In this document: positions 28,029-35,565 of the stretch, piece after piece | Numbering within the stretch: position 1 is the first letter of the stretch | How the letters are laid out: each line of letters begins with the position of its first letter | From: Burkholderia ubonensis subsp. mesacidophila | GTDB taxonomy: Bacteria; Pseudomonadota; Gammaproteobacteria; Burkholderiales; Burkholderiaceae | Assembly (NCBI RefSeq): GCF_002097715.1 | Contig: NZ_CP020737.1 | Coordinates: 1,674,001-1,738,000, forward strand | Length of the DNA stretch: 64,000 nucleotides | Direction of reading: 5' to 3' | Translations under genes and position numbers: made by a program | Notes under the pieces: model-generated | Database searches by the model: none | What the model was told of the DNA's origin: nothing | The model's input: only the letters and a program-made list of their open reading frames with translations

Positions 28029-29030
28029 TCAACCGTTGATGCTGGCCAGGAAGCGATCGTACTCGTCGCCGTCTTGGTATTGATCCGCGGTGTAGTTTGA
28101 AAATTCTACGTCGCGTCTTTGAATTGCCTGCGGAGCGATGTCGAGGAGCGCCTTTCGATAGAAGTTGGCAAATGGTTCGAATGCGCAAAGCAATTTGTTG
28201 GAGACGAATGCGACTGGTCGCAAGTTGGTCTCGCCGTCAAAGAAGCGAACGACACCAGTGATGATGCCTGGCCATTGAGGATTGAGAATATCGTCAATGG
28301 AAATAATCCCGTGTGGCGCCAGCGTCGCCACCGCGAGATGTAAGTCGTTGAGCAAAACGTCTAGGGTATGGCCTCCGTCGATCGAGAAGAATCTCACTTT
28401 GTCGCCGTGGCTGAGAATGTCTTCCGGTCTGACTTCGAGCGATGATCGCTGAATAACTGCGATGTCTGCATTCGGGCAGTAACGCTTCGCGTTATCGAGG
28501 AAGGCTTGTTGCGTCAGGTCGTGAATTCCAGATGAGCCAACCTCGTCGTACCCGACGAGATCAGCATTTTTCGATTGATCGTCGAATACGTCGATGGCAA
28601 TTGCCTTCTCTCCATCGAGGAGTGTTGTCGCAAGTCCGGTCAGGTACTTGCCGTGGTAGACGCCAATCTCCACGATGTTGCCGCGGTACCCATGTTCGGC
28701 TTGTATCTGTGCAAGACCTGCAGACATGAAAGCCGTACCGGGCGAAAGCCAGCCGGAAATCGAATCGAGATCTCGAAGCCACCGGACCAGGTTTGGCTCT
28801 GCCTTGATCTTGGACGATGAAAGGGCATCTGACCTTCCGAAATTGTCCATCGTTCGCTTGCGTGCAATGGACGTTGCTCGCTTCGAGAATTCTTCAGAAC
28901 CCACAATTCCCACAACAAGCTCGTCAGTGCTGCTGCACGAGTCAAGCCATGACGAGATGGCACCATCACTCTCGGGCTGCCGGCCAAGAAGGAGTGAATA
29001 GGCAGATATAACGTCGTCGCGCGTAATCAT
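28029..29030 (-). CDS. SAM-dependent methyltransferase with N-terminal DUF4214-like domain
   Basis: About 333 residues. Residues 1-55 (DDVISAYSLLLGRQPESDGAISSWLDS, then ELVVGIVGSEEF) resemble the DUF4214 module found in surface and sugar-related proteins. A class I methyltransferase of the Methyltransf_24 type follows: motif I VEIGVYHGKYLTGLATTL, the acidic VFDDQ, and SIDGGHTLDVLLNDL. ATG 29030 is chosen; 29084 is an alternative. Base composition is lower in GC than the host. It sits between phage remnants, so it may be cargo of the former element. A target such as a glycan is possible but unproven. Confidence 0.75.
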   Translation of the reverse strand: MITRDDVISAYSLLLGRQPESDGAISSWLDSCSSTDELVVGIVGSEEFSKRATSIARKRTMDNFGRSDALSSSKIKAEPNLVRWLRDLDSISGWLSPGTAFMSAGLAQIQAEHGYRGNIVEIGVYHGKYLTGLATTLLDGEKAIAIDVFDDQSKNADLVGYDEVGSSGIHDLTQQAFLDNAKRYCPNADIAVIQRSSLEVRPEDILSHGDKVRFFSIDGGHTLDVLLNDLHLAVATLAPHGIISIDDILNPQWPGIITGVVRFFDGETNLRPVAFVSNKLLCAFEPFANFYRKALLDIAPQAIQRRDVEFSNYTADQYQDGDEYDRFLASING

Positions 29031-29112
29031 GTAGTTGCTCAAACGAGTCGATAGCGATAGGGCGGACATTGTAGCAAGGTGCACCGCATAGACGAGATCG
29101 CTTGGCTCATAT

Positions 29113-29135
29113 ACCGCCTTCGGGCGGCTTTTTCA
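29113..29135 (+). terminator. Short terminator inside the island
   Basis: CCGCC, TTCG, GGCGG followed by CTTTTT on the plus strand, just upstream of the holin remnant. Confidence 0.6.
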
Positions 29136-29148
29136 TAACGGGGGCTCG

Positions 29149-29409
29149 ATGAAGGACGAAGTCGTTGCGAGCGCGATGAAGGCTATGCCGGCGGTGGGCT
29201 GCAATTTCTGGTTTTGACTCACGAGCCACGACATCAACCGGTACACCGCGCTGACGACGCTCGGTTACATCGGGCTGCAAGCGTACTGCCTGATCAAGTA
29301 CAGGGGAAGAGGGCGTTGCTCGATGGCTAATGTACCGAGGAAGACGCTTGTGGGTGTTGTGGGGGCTGCCGCTGCGGACCTTGATGTTTCTGTGGTCCCG
29401 AAGTTCTAG
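29149..29409 (+). pseudogene. Phage holin and endolysin remnants
   Basis: The frame from ATG 29149 reads MKDEVVASAMKAMPAVGC, reaches an in-frame TGA at 29215, then continues as HDINRYTALTTLGYIGLQAY, a pattern typical of small class II holins. At ATG 29323 the next reading begins MANVPRKTLVGVVGAAAA and stops at 29407 after 28 residues; this resembles the signal-anchor start of GH24 phage lysozymes. Both are therefore truncated. Family assignment is from memory of phage lysis cassettes, not a search. Confidence 0.55.
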
Positions 29410-29554
29410 GGACTCGTGCTCGTCGCGCCGCCAGATGCATGCGACCGGAAATCGCTTGTGCAATAGCTTCGCGATGGGGCGAGTGCTGCTAGAGCCGGAC
29501 GTGACCATGGCGGTGGTGTGGTCGTCGGCTTTGGTGCGCGCCCACGCCTGCCCG

Positions 29555-29788
29555 ATGAACGACATACTGGCTCAGGGAGTGTCGCCAACTGAACTCGCGC
29601 GGCGTATGGAGATGCGGCCGCAGAAGGTCGCGCGAGTCATGAACCAGGCTCACTCGACGGAAATCGGCACGATCGCCGATGCGCTCGCGGTCCTTGGCAA
29701 GCTGCTGGAGACTTCTGCCTCTTGGTCGCTGGTAAGCCGCGAAAACTGTAGTGTTCTCGCAAATGACCGATACCGCTTAAGTGCGTGA
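29555..29788 (+). pseudogene. HicB-like antitoxin remnant (C-terminal helix-turn-helix)
   Basis: ILAQGVSPTELARRMEMRPQ followed by KVARVMNQAHSTEIGTIADA looks like the DNA-binding C-terminus of HicB antitoxins. The N-terminal RNase-H-like domain is missing or unreadable, and the C-terminus runs into unrelated sequence after ALAVLGKLLE. No HicA toxin is seen next to it. The 29410-29554 stretch before it holds no readable gene. Confidence 0.5.
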
Positions 29789-29826
29789 CTCTCTCCGGTG
29801 GAGGAGCGGTGCGCCGAAAGAAAATG

Positions 29827-29848
29827 AAGCCCGCCTTTGAGCGGGCTT
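29827..29848 (+). terminator. Terminator at the right end of the island
   Basis: AAGCCCGC, TTTGA-type loop, GCGGGCTT, then TTCTG. It lies just before the tRNA-fMet promoter and insulates it from island transcription. Confidence 0.65.
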
Positions 29849-29853
29849 TCTGT

Positions 29854-29882
29854 TTGCATCGGCGGACGCGTTCGCTTACAAT
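29854..29882 (+). promoter_or_regulatory. Promoter of tRNA-fMet copy 2
   Basis: TTGCAT (29854-29859) and TACAAT (29877-29882) are separated by exactly 17 bases, with the tRNA beginning 7 bases later. Confidence 0.75.
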
Positions 29883-29888
29883 CTTGGT

Positions 29889-29965
29889 CGCGGGGTGGAG
29901 CAGTCTGGCAGCTCGTCGGGCTCATAACCCGAAGGTCATAGGTTCAAATCCTATCCCCGCAACCA
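29889..29965 (+). tRNA. tRNA-fMet (CAT), copy 2
   Basis: 77 nt with the same initiator features as the copy at 17863: C1-A72 mismatch, GGGCTCATAACCC anticodon arm and encoded CCA. It differs at two positions only, A 29938 and T 29954, which pair with each other at the base of the T-stem (ATAGG/CCTAT in place of GTAGG/CCTAC). The pair is preserved, so this copy looks functional. Confidence 0.96.
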
Positions 29966-29971
29966 ACATCG

Positions 29972-30005
29972 AAGCCCGCTATGCGAAAGCAAGCGGGCTT
30001 TTTGC
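29972..30005 (+). terminator. Terminator after tRNA-fMet copy 2
   Basis: Stem AAGCCCGCT/AGCGGGCTT with an 11-base loop, then TTTTTGC. Confidence 0.85.
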
Positions 30006-30116
30006 ATTGAGCGCATCCTCGAATCTCGAATGTACCGAGACCCGATATCCGATCAAGGCGATGGCCATCCAGCCGTCACGCCTGAACGTCACGCATCGCC
30101 GATCCGATTACCGGCG

Positions 30117-30389
30117 TTACTCGCCCGACTTCCCCCAAGACTCCGGATCGAACCCCTGCTGATCATCGGCGGGAGGCAGGTCGAGAACGAGTTTGACGGC
30201 GCTCGTGTTGGTCTTGAGCGAAAACACCCGGCCAATGACAAGAAACGTCTGATTCAAATTCTCGAGTTCGACGAAATCGCCCGGTTGCGGAAGATGTGCA
30301 CCCTGGTCGTAGGAAAAGCTGGTGCTGGTTTGATCGCCGACTGCTTCCGCCGCGTGTTCGGTGAATTCGATGGTGATGTGCGTGGTCAT
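30117..30389 (-). CDS. Small hypothetical protein
   Basis: 90 residues, acidic and soluble: MTTHITIEFTEHAAEAVGDQ, then FVELENLNQTFLVIGRVFSL and LVLDLPPADDQQGFDPE. It looks like a small beta-rich protein of the kind often annotated only as hypothetical in Burkholderia. No motif is recognised. It diverges from the sRNA-like element at 30611. Confidence 0.6.
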   Translation of the reverse strand: MTTHITIEFTEHAAEAVGDQTSTSFSYDQGAHLPQPGDFVELENLNQTFLVIGRVFSLKTNTSAVKLVLDLPPADDQQGFDPESWGKSGE

Positions 30390-30598
30390 GCGAAACCTGT
30401 CGTGTGTGGGTTGAAGTGGTCAGAGGCCTCAATTCTCGCATAGCGAAGGTTCGCCTCGTTGGCGTGCCGACCAGATGAACGTCGTGACGCGAAGCGCCGA
30501 AGAATCCTGGGACGATGCAACGCTTCCCGATGCATCCAACGACCTGTAACGCTGCGAACCGGCCGCATCTGTGTCTTCATTCGGATCGACGGCACATC
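30390..30598. other. Intergenic region before the paired RNA elements
   Basis: No gene is supported. A 129-codon open frame on the minus strand (30429-30818) crosses the hairpin elements and has no protein-like pattern. Confidence 0.5.
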
Positions 30599-30610
30599 TA
30601 AACTCCGCGG

Positions 30611-30713
30611 CGTCTGGATTTACCCTCGTGCCTGAGCGTGCTGTCCAGACACCGCGAGTCTCTCCGCGGGTTGTTGACGTCCCCGTGGACTCAGACGCCA
30701 CGGGGACCTTTTT
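30611..30713 (+). ncRNA. Candidate small RNA, element A of a pair
   Basis: Three hairpins in order: GTCTGG/CCAGAC (30612-30617 with 30645-30650); ACCGCG/CGCGGGT (30651-30656 with 30665-30671) exposing the loop AGTCTCTC; and a 10-bp terminator stem GTCCCCGTGG/CCACGGGGAC (30679-30707) followed by CCTTTTT. A TAAACT element at 30599 could be the -10. The same plan recurs 210 bases downstream with different stem bases but conserved single-stranded motifs (TTACCC, TCTCTC). No open reading frame fits. RNA nature is inferred from structure and terminator. Confidence 0.6.
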
Positions 30714-30820
30714 CGCTATGCATCCGCAACCGACCGGATTCCGGCCATGCGAACTGTGATGGTTCGACGCAAGCGAAAATGTGCGTCCGGCTGCCATCCC
30801 CGGGCCAGTAAACTTCAACG

Positions 30821-30921
30821 CGTCTGACCTTACCCGAATGCTTCAAGACCCTCGGTCGGACACCGTGTCTCTCAACGGTTTTTCACATCCCCACGGTTTC
30901 AAGGCCCGTGGGGATTTTTTT
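30821..30921 (+). ncRNA. Candidate small RNA, element B of a pair
   Basis: Same layout as the element at 30611. The first stem GTCTGACC/GGTCGGAC (30822-30829 with 30854-30861) holds TTACCC in its loop. The second stem ACCG/CGGT (30862-30865 with 30876-30879) exposes TGTCTCTCAA. The terminator stem ATCCCCACGG/CCGTGGGGAT (30887-30915) is followed by seven T. TAAACT at 30809 again lies about 12 bases before the first stem. Stem bases differ from element A in compensating ways, which supports a conserved RNA fold. Confidence 0.6.
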
Positions 30922-30964
30922 CGCGCGAATGCGAAGACGGGCGGTGCTTCGGCAGCCGCTTCGC

Positions 30965-31252
30965 TCACGTGCCCTCGACCAGCACCGCGCGATAGCGTCC
31001 ACCCTTGAAGCGATGCTGGACGACCGCCTGGTATTCGGGGCCGTCGTACCATGCGTGCGCCGCCGCCTTCGACGGAAACTCGACGATCACGACGCCTTCC
31101 GGGCCTTCGCCCTCGAGCGTCTCCTGATCGCCGTACGCAGCGAGCACCTTCAGCGGATGGCCGGCGAGCGTTGCGCCGACCTTGCTCTGGTAGATGTCGA
31201 GTTCTTGCTGGTCCTGCGTGCTTTCAAGGGTGAAGACGATATAGGTCGCCAA
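30965..31252 (-). CDS. DUF1330 family protein
   Basis: A 95-residue small ferredoxin-like-fold protein: ATYIVFTLESTQDQQELDIY, then GVVIVEFPSKAAAHAWYDGP and EYQAVVQHRFKGGRYRAVLV, the DUF1330 signature (dimeric alpha/beta barrel type). Function is unknown. TTG 31252 is the start: AAGGAG lies 8 bases before it and it yields the family's N-terminus. Longer in-frame starts upstream give arginine-rich sequence without similarity. Confidence 0.8.
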   Translation of the reverse strand: MATYIVFTLESTQDQQELDIYQSKVGATLAGHPLKVLAAYGDQETLEGEGPEGVVIVEFPSKAAAHAWYDGPEYQAVVQHRFKGGRYRAVLVEGT

Positions 31253-31395
31253 AATTACACTCCTTATGCGGTTCGGAAATGGCCCGACGATCCCGGGCCG
31301 TCGGATTGGCTGCTGTTGCGCGACGCGCAACGCGAGCGCGGCATCGATCGTACACCGCAGCCGAAGTTGTCGCTCGCGCCCCGCGCGACCGGCCC

Positions 31396-32189
31396 TTAGT
31401 GCGACAGATAACGCACCTTCCGCTGCCACTTTCCGTTGACCAGGCGCTCGTCGGTGATCGCCATCCTGCCGTCGCCGCGCATTCCGTCCTCGCTATGCCG
31501 TTCCACCGGGACTGGCCGATTCCGTTCGACGCGATAGACGGTCGTCTCGTGACAGCAGCATCCGCTCTTGCCGAGCGTACGGAGTCGCTTGTGCCTGGCG
31601 TCGACGTCGAAGAAACCGAGCGACGACCGCGTCAGCTCGCTCAGCACATCGTTGGGGATGAACTTGCCGCTTTTCGGATCGAACACGTAGACGTCGTAAC
31701 TCGGCCCGCCATAGTTGCCCTCGTTGCAGGTCTGGACGTCGAAATCGTCGTGACCGTCGAAGTTGAAGTCGCCGACGTTGATGACTCCCTGATCGTCGTA
31801 AGGCCGGGCGGAATTGGCGAGCGGCTTGCCGGATGCCATCAGCGTCGCGAAGATGATCGGCATGTCGATCGTCTGCCGCGCCTTTCCGGTAGACGGATAT
31901 TTGTCCGGGCGTATGGCAGGTCTCGCTCTCCGTGTCCTTCGGCGTCAGGCAATCGGCGTACATCCGCACGTTGAAGTCGAACTGCGTGGAGACATCGTCG
32001 AGCCGGAACCGGCTGCCGCCCCCGTTTTTCACGGCTTCGGGGAAATCCGGCAAGTCCTGCAGTTCGTCGATCCGCTGTCGATAGGCGTTTTTCAGTGCGC
32101 GTACGTCGATACGCGCGTTGGTCGGCTGCAGCGATTTCAGGCACGCATGCGGCGTCGTGCGCACGCCGTATTGCGTTTCGCCTTCGGTC
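31396..32189 (-). pseudogene. Hypothetical exported-type protein with FG-GAP/VCBS-like segment, frameshifted
   Basis: The C-terminal 155 residues (31396-31863) contain VGDFNFDGHDDFDVQTCNEG, an FG-GAP/VCBS-like calcium motif as in XAC2610-type proteins. The upstream protein-like part is in another frame (ACLKSLQPTNARIDVRALKN, FNVRMYADCLTPKDTESETC) and the two meet at about 31880-31900, where the third frame reads KYPSTGKARQTIDMPIIF. A small indel near 31895 would unite them. The N-terminal signal peptide is not found. Either a decayed gene or a local sequence error. Confidence 0.45.
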
Positions 32190-32463
32190 AGGCCGTGCGG
32201 CCCCCCGTCCGTCTCTCTCCGGACGCGGTGGGGCGATGAAGCACGCGCTTCGCTCGCCCTCGACGCCGGCCGGAAATATGGCGCCGACCGGACCGGTGCG
32301 GGCAGGCGAAACCGTCGGCGGATCGCATCGCCACCGCACCCAAAAAAATTTTCGGCCCGGTCTGTCGATTCCGTGCCTGCTCGCCCGTCGTAAGGTCGGA
32401 GGCGTGCGCATCGCGCGCCGCGTTCCGTTTTCCGATCCGACAACCGACTCAAGGAGCCCGCTC

Positions 32464-32937
32464 ATGTCCACGTCCGTCAAACCGATCCCGGAAGGGATGC
32501 GCACGCTTACGCCGCACCTGATCTGCGCCGGCGCCGCCGATGCGATCGAGTTCTACAAGCAGGCGTTCAACGCCGTCGAGCGGGTGCGCCTGCCGGCCCC
32601 GAACGGCAAGCTGATTCACGCCTGCCTGACCATCGGCGATTCGTCGCTGATGCTCGTCGACGAAATGCCCGAGCACGGCGCGCTCGGACCGAAGGCATTG
32701 AAAGGAACGGCCGTCTGCCTGCATCTGTTCGTGCCGGACGTCGATGCGGCGATCGCGCAGGCCGCGGCGGCCGGCGCGAAGGTCACGATGCCGCCGGCCG
32801 ACATGTTCTGGGGCGACCGCTATGGCCAGGTCGAGGATCCGTTCGGGCATCGCTGGTCGCTCGCGACGCATCAGCGCGACCTGACGCCGGAGCAGATCCG
32901 CGACGCAATGGCCAGCGCGCCCGGATGCGGAGGCTGA
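32464..32937 (+). CDS. VOC-family (glyoxalase/PhnB-like) protein
   Basis: 157 residues with paired beta-alpha-beta-beta-beta modules: TPHLICAGAADAIEFYKQAF, LIHACLTIGDSSLMLVDEMP, VCLHLFVPDVDAAIAQAAAA and WGDRYGQVEDPFGHRWSLAT. This is the PhnB/YdcE-type branch of the vicinal-oxygen-chelate fold. AAGGAG precedes ATG 32464. The substrate is unknown; members include resistance proteins and epimerases. Confidence 0.88.
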   Translation: MSTSVKPIPEGMRTLTPHLICAGAADAIEFYKQAFNAVERVRLPAPNGKLIHACLTIGDSSLMLVDEMPEHGALGPKALKGTAVCLHLFVPDVDAAIAQAAAAGAKVTMPPADMFWGDRYGQVEDPFGHRWSLATHQRDLTPEQIRDAMASAPGCGG

Positions 32938-33031
32938 GCGGTTTCGGCCAGCCGGGCATGCGCGCGCCGCGGCCGGTGCGCATCGCGGCGCGCGCGCCGG
33001 CAGGTCGTGCGGGGTGCGCGACGTGCGCCGG

Positions 33032-34003
33032 TCAGGCGCGCGCCGCCTTGCCGCGCTGCTTGTCTTCGTACATGTGGCGGTCCGCCGACGCGAGCAGGTC
33101 GGATACCGTGTGGTGGCGCGCGGGATCGTACTCGACACGGCCGGTGCTGAACCGGATCGCATAGCCGCGCGCGTCCGCGTCGTTGCGTGCCGCCAGCGCG
33201 CGCGACACGCGCCTGACGGCTTCGTCGGCGTCGGCTGCGTCAGTCGCGCTCAGCAGGACGACGAATTCGTCGCCGCCGAGGCGCGCGATCACGTCGCTGT
33301 CGCGCAGCGTTCCCGTCAGCGTGTCCGCGAATGCCTTGAGCGCGCGGTCGCCTTCGGCGTGGCCGAAGCGGTCGTTGATCGACTTGAACTCGTTCAGGTC
33401 GAAGAACAGCAGCGCCGCGTGCCGGTCGAGCCGCGCGCACAGCGTCAGCACGTGCCGGGCGAGCGTCTCGAAGCCGCGCCGGTTGGTCAGTTGCGTGAGC
33501 TCATCGGTGGTCGCGAGATGCAGCGCGGCGATCTCGCGTTCGGTCATGTGGGCGAGGTCCTCGAGCAGCGACAGTTCGTCGGGGGCGAGCGAGCGGGGCT
33601 GGGTGTCGATCAGGCACAGCGTGCCGATCCGTGCGCCGTTCGGCGCGCGCAACGGTTGACCAGCATAGAAGCGGATGCCCGGCGTGCCGGTGACGAGCGG
33701 GTTGTCGTGAAAGCGCTCGTCGAGACGGGCATCGGGGATCACCAGCGCGTCGCGCGCGAGCAGCGCGTGCGCGCAGAACGACACGTCGCGAGGCGTTTCG
33801 GCGGCGTCGAGGCCGATGCGGCTCTTGAACCACTGGCGGTTTTCGTCGACGAGACTGACGAGTGCGATCGGTACGTCGAACAGTCGTCGCGCGAGGCGGG
33901 TGACACGGTCGAAACGTTCTTCCGGCGCTGTGTCGAGGATGTCGAGCGAATGCAGCGTGGCGAGGCGAGCCGCTTCGTCGGGCGGTTTGGGTGCGATTTG
34001 CAT
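33032..34003 (-). CDS. Diguanylate cyclase with N-terminal GAF domain
   Basis: 323 residues. The GAF sensor occupies about residues 15-155 (LFDVPIALVSLVDENRQWFK, SFCAHALLARDALVIPDA, IRFYAGQPLRAPNGARIGTL). The GGDEF domain, about residues 165-320, has an intact RLGGDEF active site, LLFFDLNEFKSINDRFGHAE and FSTGRVEYDP. It should make cyclic-di-GMP from GTP in response to a small ligand or redox signal. No transmembrane segment. An RxxD inhibitory site is not evident ahead of GGDEF. Confidence 0.92.
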   Translation of the reverse strand: MQIAPKPPDEAARLATLHSLDILDTAPEERFDRVTRLARRLFDVPIALVSLVDENRQWFKSRIGLDAAETPRDVSFCAHALLARDALVIPDARLDERFHDNPLVTGTPGIRFYAGQPLRAPNGARIGTLCLIDTQPRSLAPDELSLLEDLAHMTEREIAALHLATTDELTQLTNRRGFETLARHVLTLCARLDRHAALLFFDLNEFKSINDRFGHAEGDRALKAFADTLTGTLRDSDVIARLGGDEFVVLLSATDAADADEAVRRVSRALAARNDADARGYAIRFSTGRVEYDPARHHTVSDLLASADRHMYEDKQRGKAARA

Positions 34004-34264
34004 GGGCCTTGTCCCGTGTCCCGGCGACGAAGACCGGGTGTCGGTTGTGTGCCGGTCAGGGGTACGATGCGGCCCGGAGCGGCCGGTGCCGTCGCGCGCC
34101 CGCCGGTTTCATGCGGGAGAGTATCGCGCATTCCGCGGCGCGCCGCCAAGGCGCGGCGCACTGTGCTGCACGGCGATGTCCCGCGTGTGCGCGTCGCCGC
34201 CCGCCTAAAGTCGTTCGTTGCAGTGCCGTAAACAGAGCGAAGTTATTGTTCAAGAAAACGCAAT

Positions 34265-34492
34265 ATGGTCCGCTTCCTGTACGCCGGGTATCTCGCTTTT
34301 GCGCTCTACATCATCTATCCGATGGTCCAGAACTACCTCGCTGCCGACGAGGCGTGCCTTCGCGGTGCATCGTCGATGAGCGTTGCCGCCGCGGCCACGC
34401 CTGCGGCCAGCGACGCGCATGCGCGCAGGAGCAACTGCGCGCTGGAGGCGCGGGTCAGCGTCGTGGCCGGGCGATCGGGCGAGATCCGTTGA
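34265..34492 (+). CDS. Small membrane-anchored hypothetical protein
   Basis: 75 residues: one N-terminal hydrophobic segment (FLYAGYLAFALYIIYPMV) that could be a signal anchor, then an alanine-rich tail with two cysteines. No family is recognised. The ribosome-binding site is weak (CAAGAAAA). Possibly real because its N-terminus is a clean membrane segment. Confidence 0.45.
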   Translation: MVRFLYAGYLAFALYIIYPMVQNYLAADEACLRGASSMSVAAAATPAASDAHARRSNCALEARVSVVAGRSGEIR

Positions 34493-34630
34493 CCGCATCG
34501 GCGCGGCGCGTCGTTGGCCGTTCGGCAGGGTTGAGCAACGTTCGCCAGTCGCCGATCATCGATCCGTGCCGTGCATGTCGACGCGCGGCGCCGCGTCGAC
34601 GGTGGACGCGTGCGTCACGCGCCGGCGCCG

Positions 34631-35254
34631 TCAGTATGCGGAGCGATACGGCGTGGCCTGGTCGAAGCGGCTTTGCCAGTGCGCGAGATAGCGTGACGCC
34701 AGTTGCGGGTTGTTCCACACGACGATGACGTTCTCGGAATTGCGTGACGCCGCCGACGCGCTGTAGTTGAACGATCCGGTCTCGACGTGTTCGGCGTCGA
34801 TCACGAGGTACTTGTCGTGATGGATCGCGTACACATCGATCGTGCGCGTCGGGATGCCCGCGTTGACGAGCAGGTTCAGCGCCTGCTTGCTGCTTTTCGC
34901 GCGATTGCCCTTGTCGTCGACGACGACCGCCACGTTGACGCCGCGTCGCTTCGCGGCGAGCAGTGCACGCGTGACGGGAGGCGACGTGAACGAGTAGGCC
35001 GCGACCCGGATCGAGCTGCGTGCGGCGCCGATCGCCTTCAGCACGAGCGCTTCGGCGCCGGCGTCGGGCGAGAACGCCGATTCGACGACCTGGCTGGCCG
35101 GCGCCTCGTGCGTTGGAGCCGGCAACAGGCGCGACACGAAATCGATCGCCTGTTGCAGCAGCGACTCGGTCTGCGTTTTTCCGAATGCCGCGTACGGCAT
35201 GACGAGCAAGGAAGAGGCAACGCAAACGGCGGCAAGGCGATTTCGCGACAACAT
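34631..35254 (-). CDS. Phospholipase D family protein (Nuc-type endonuclease)
   Basis: 207 residues with a signal peptide (MLSRNRLAAVCVASSLLVMP, cleavage near AAFG). A single HKD motif, HHDKYLVIDAEHVETGSFNYS, is intact, as in Nuc/BfiI-type enzymes that act as dimers on nucleic acids or phosphodiesters. ATG 35254 gives the signal peptide; longer readings do not. It is probably periplasmic or secreted and stands alone. Confidence 0.88.
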   Translation of the reverse strand: MLSRNRLAAVCVASSLLVMPYAAFGKTQTESLLQQAIDFVSRLLPAPTHEAPASQVVESAFSPDAGAEALVLKAIGAARSSIRVAAYSFTSPPVTRALLAAKRRGVNVAVVVDDKGNRAKSSKQALNLLVNAGIPTRTIDVYAIHHDKYLVIDAEHVETGSFNYSASAASRNSENVIVVWNNPQLASRYLAHWQSRFDQATPYRSAY

Positions 35255-35565
35255 CGTGGACAACGGAGGATTTTGAGACAAAGGGCGGTGAGTGTAACGC
35301 AGACGCGCGGTCGCGGCCACGTCTGTGTCCGTGCGGATTGCGTGCGATCGTGCGCAAGCAGGTGCGTGCCGGCGTGTGCGAGTGCGGCGTGGCGGTGCGG
35401 TACGTGCGGCCGGTGCGTCGGCGTGCGTCGCGAGTCAGTGCGACCGGTTTGCGCCGAAGCAGACCGGCACGTCGCATGCCAGCGCAACCGCGTGCGAGGC
35501 GGCAGCCGATTGCATGCCTGCAAGCGGCGCGTGGCGCACGGGCTTGCCGCCGCCGGCGCGGCGCA
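35255..35565. other. Intergenic region between the PLD-family gene and the HxlR-family gene
   Basis: 311 very GC-rich bases with no convincing gene, repeat or hairpin. Open frames here read as arginine- and alanine-rich shadow. Confidence 0.5.

Noticed and set aside
29107..29565. 152-codon open frame on the minus strand
   Set aside because: It is the shadow of the holin/endolysin remnants and lacks a coherent pattern.
26026..30005. Direct repeats of the tRNA-His 3' end as att sites
   Set aside because: No second copy of the tRNA-His T-arm/acceptor segment was found by eye in or just right of the island.
30429..30818. 129-codon open frame on the minus strand
   Set aside because: It runs across the paired hairpin elements and has no protein-like pattern.
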